From Candidatus Jettenia ecosi (GTDB lineage: Bacteria; Planctomycetota; Brocadiia; Brocadiales; Brocadiaceae), in NCBI GenBank assembly GCA_005524015.1, contig SULG01000032.1:1-33635 (forward strand): a stretch of DNA of 33,635 bases. Reading direction: 5' to 3'. The translations under genes and the position numbers were made by a program. Under the pieces are notes generated by a model, which saw only the letters and a program-made list of their open reading frames with translations, was not told where the DNA came from and made no database searches. This document shows, piece by piece, positions 32,864-33,635 of the stretch (the first letter of the stretch is position 1; every line of letters starts with the position of its first letter).

Positions 32864-32919
32864 GTTCTGATAGTATTCCAGGAAAAACTTTTGAGAAGCA
32901 GCAAAGAATTCTGATATAA
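32860..32919 (+). CDS. possible 19-residue ORF coupled to the leader peptide
   Basis: The ATG overlaps the stop of the 13-residue ORF as ATGA, the same geometry as coupled genes. It has no ribosome site of its own and no recognisable motif. It is listed because the pair together looks non-random, though coding is unproven. Confidence 0.2.
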   Translation: MSSDSIPGKTFEKQQRILI

Positions 32920-33003
32920 CAAAAAGGTATGTGGTGGGAAATACTTTTACACTTCTCAAGAAGTTGTTAGGAAAAAACTGAGACTTTAGATAAGGAGTCG
33001 ATT

Positions 33004-33192
33004 ATGAAAGCAAAGGTGGATCAAGATGTCTGTATCGGTTGTGCCTTATGTACCCAAATCTGTCCTGAAGTTTTTAGGATGGAAGGCGATAAATCAGTAG
33101 TGTATGTTGACATTGTTCCTAAAGAAGTTGAAGATGCCTGCAGAGAAGCATCTGATGAATGTCCTGTGTCATGTATATATATAGTAGAATAA
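33004..33192 (+). CDS. small [4Fe-4S] ferredoxin
   Basis: This 62-residue electron carrier has C10-x2-C13-x2-C16 and a fourth ligand at C53 (DECPVSC), the single-cluster [4Fe-4S] pattern of Thermotoga-type ferredoxins. C20 (before Pro21) and C46 stand where those proteins carry a disulfide; C57 is extra. It is acidic, as expected. AAGGAG lies about 7 nt before the ATG. It is followed 120 bp later by rubredoxin in the same direction. Ferredoxin is the usual electron partner of Rnf, three subunits of which are encoded in this window. Confidence 0.92.
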   Translation: MKAKVDQDVCIGCALCTQICPEVFRMEGDKSVVYVDIVPKEVEDACREASDECPVSCIYIVE

Positions 33193-33230
33193 AAGTATTT
33201 CTGATAAGACTTTTATTAACTACTTCAATG

Positions 33231-33248
33231 GTTCAATCACAATTGAAC
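33231..33248 (+). repeat. perfect hairpin between ferredoxin and rubredoxin
   Basis: GTTCAAT and ATTGAAC (7 bp) surround a CACA loop, with partly paired flanks. No T-tract follows, so it may be an RNA-stability or attenuation element, or an operator, rather than a terminator. Confidence 0.4.
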
Positions 33249-33312
33249 TGAAATAGAAGAAGTTTCAGTCGAGTGTGTCTGGAAATATTTAAAAAGAAAG
33301 GAAGGTTTAAAA

Positions 33313-33471
33313 GTGGAAAAGTACAGATGCATAGTTTGTGGATATGTCTATGATCCAGAAATTGGCGACCCTGATAACGGGGTAAGTCCTGGTACTAGTT
33401 TCGGGAATTTACCAGGAGATTGGGTTTGTCCCGTATGCGGTGCGCCACAGGATCAGTTTGAGAAAATTTGA
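33313..33471 (+). CDS. rubredoxin
   Basis: This 52-residue iron protein binds Fe(Cys)4 through CIVCG (C6, C9) and CPVCG (C39, C42). It shows the usual [25 protein letters not shown] and [20 protein letters not shown] pattern with nothing missing. The GTG start is supported by AGGAAGG about 8 nt upstream and by family length. It follows the ferredoxin gene on the same strand. Rubredoxins pass electrons to oxygen- or peroxide-reducing enzymes in anaerobes; no such partner is in the window. Confidence 0.95.
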   Translation: MEKYRCIVCGYVYDPEIGDPDNGVSPGTSFGNLPGDWVCPVCGAPQDQFEKI

Positions 33472-33480
33472 TGGTTAAGC

Positions 33481-33609
33481 AGGGTCAGACTTTACAGGCT
33501 GTCCGAGAATAGGTATTTGGGTAAATTTTCATGTCATAAGTCCTTTAATATCAACACTTGGTTTTTTTTGAATTTTGCATTCTCGGATAGCCTGTGAAGG
33601 TATGGCCCT
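33481..33609. mobile_element. MITE-like element with ~30-bp terminal inverted repeats
   Basis: The left arm 33481-33510 (from AGGGTCAGAC to TCCGAGAAT) and right arm 33579-33609 are reverse complements with a few mismatches, several of which are G-U in RNA. The inner 20 bp pair fully if G-U is allowed. The 68-bp centre is AT-rich with a T8 run and has no ORF. An element of about 129 bp with long terminal repeats suits a MITE or REP-associated palindrome. It starts 9 bp after the rubredoxin stop and may also act as a terminator. No target duplication is clear. Confidence 0.6.
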
Positions 33610-33635
33610 ATTGTGTTCTGTTTATTTCTTTTCTA

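Larger units (their letters stand above)
32366..33003. other. 638-bp gap with hairpin and tiny ORFs before the ferredoxin gene
   Basis: The first ~330 bp show nothing recognisable. TTGTTA/TAACAA arms (32709-32730) are followed by a long hairpin with a T-rich end (32730-32795), then two tiny ORFs that overlap by 4 bp, the first behind a near-perfect ribosome site. It ends in the ferredoxin ribosome site (AAGGAG). No tRNA is seen. The hairpin may end the transporter operon or attenuate the ferredoxin transcript. Confidence 0.5.

Noticed and set aside
1-33635. CRISPR arrays, tRNA or rRNA genes, transposase genes
   Set aside because: No regularly spaced repeats, no tRNA T-arm-like sequence in a cloverleaf context and no transposase ORF were found by eye.

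Overview
This is a 33.6 kb piece of a low-to-moderate GC bacterial chromosome. The gene set is a Gram-negative one: Rnf redox genes, a LolD-type ATPase, lipoprotein signal peptidase, a DksA/TraR zinc finger, an aroD-aroE fusion, YvcK/GlmR and secreted LamG/DUF1349 proteins. Together with the AT-rich intergenic DNA this resembles anammox-type Planctomycetota (Brocadia/Kuenenia/Jettenia group). That placement is inference from gene style; no rRNA or other marker gene is present.

Left end (1-6.3 kb), accessory. A three-gene plus-strand operon encodes the C-terminal part of a TerB_N/TerB_C-type protein cut by the window edge, a BrxD-like P-loop ATPase and an Lhr/BrxHI-like superfamily II helicase. 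It looks like a BREX/Ter-related phage-defence module. Converging on it, after about 500 bp of gene-poor DNA with palindromes, is a minus-strand pair: a small unknown gene and a full-length homologue of Mgm101, the Rad52-like annealase of yeast mitochondria. This is the most unusual part of the window.

6.4-11 kb, biosynthesis. leuA is interrupted near codon 366 at an A8G run; a -1 shift there restores the full protein. An aroD-aroE fusion and shikimate kinase follow. Two unknown minus-strand genes, one Lys-rich and one coiled-coil, come next.

11.4-19.9 kb, a long minus-strand run. In transcription order it holds a SurA/PrsA-like foldase, an AlaC-like aminotransferase, rnfC, rnfD, rnfG, scpB, endonuclease V and a HAD hydrolase fused to YvcK/GlmR. 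rnfA, rnfB and rnfE are not here.

20-25.6 kb, mixed housekeeping genes: mobA, a TPR/coiled-coil exported protein, a 64-residue four-cysteine protein with its own promoters and terminator, a DksA-like regulator, lspA, ilvE, an orphan lolD-like ATPase and an RNase HI-like protein.

26-33.6 kb, envelope, transport and redox. There is a large secreted DUF1349-FN3-LamG protein, a short MgtE-like Mg2+ channel, a polar amino-acid ABC transporter (binding protein fused to permease, then ATPase) behind tandem promoters and a leader ORF, and a structured 640-bp gap with two tiny overlapping ORFs. A [4Fe-4S] ferredoxin and a rubredoxin follow. The window ends with a 129-bp MITE-like inverted repeat.

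No tRNA, rRNA, CRISPR array or transposase gene was recognised.
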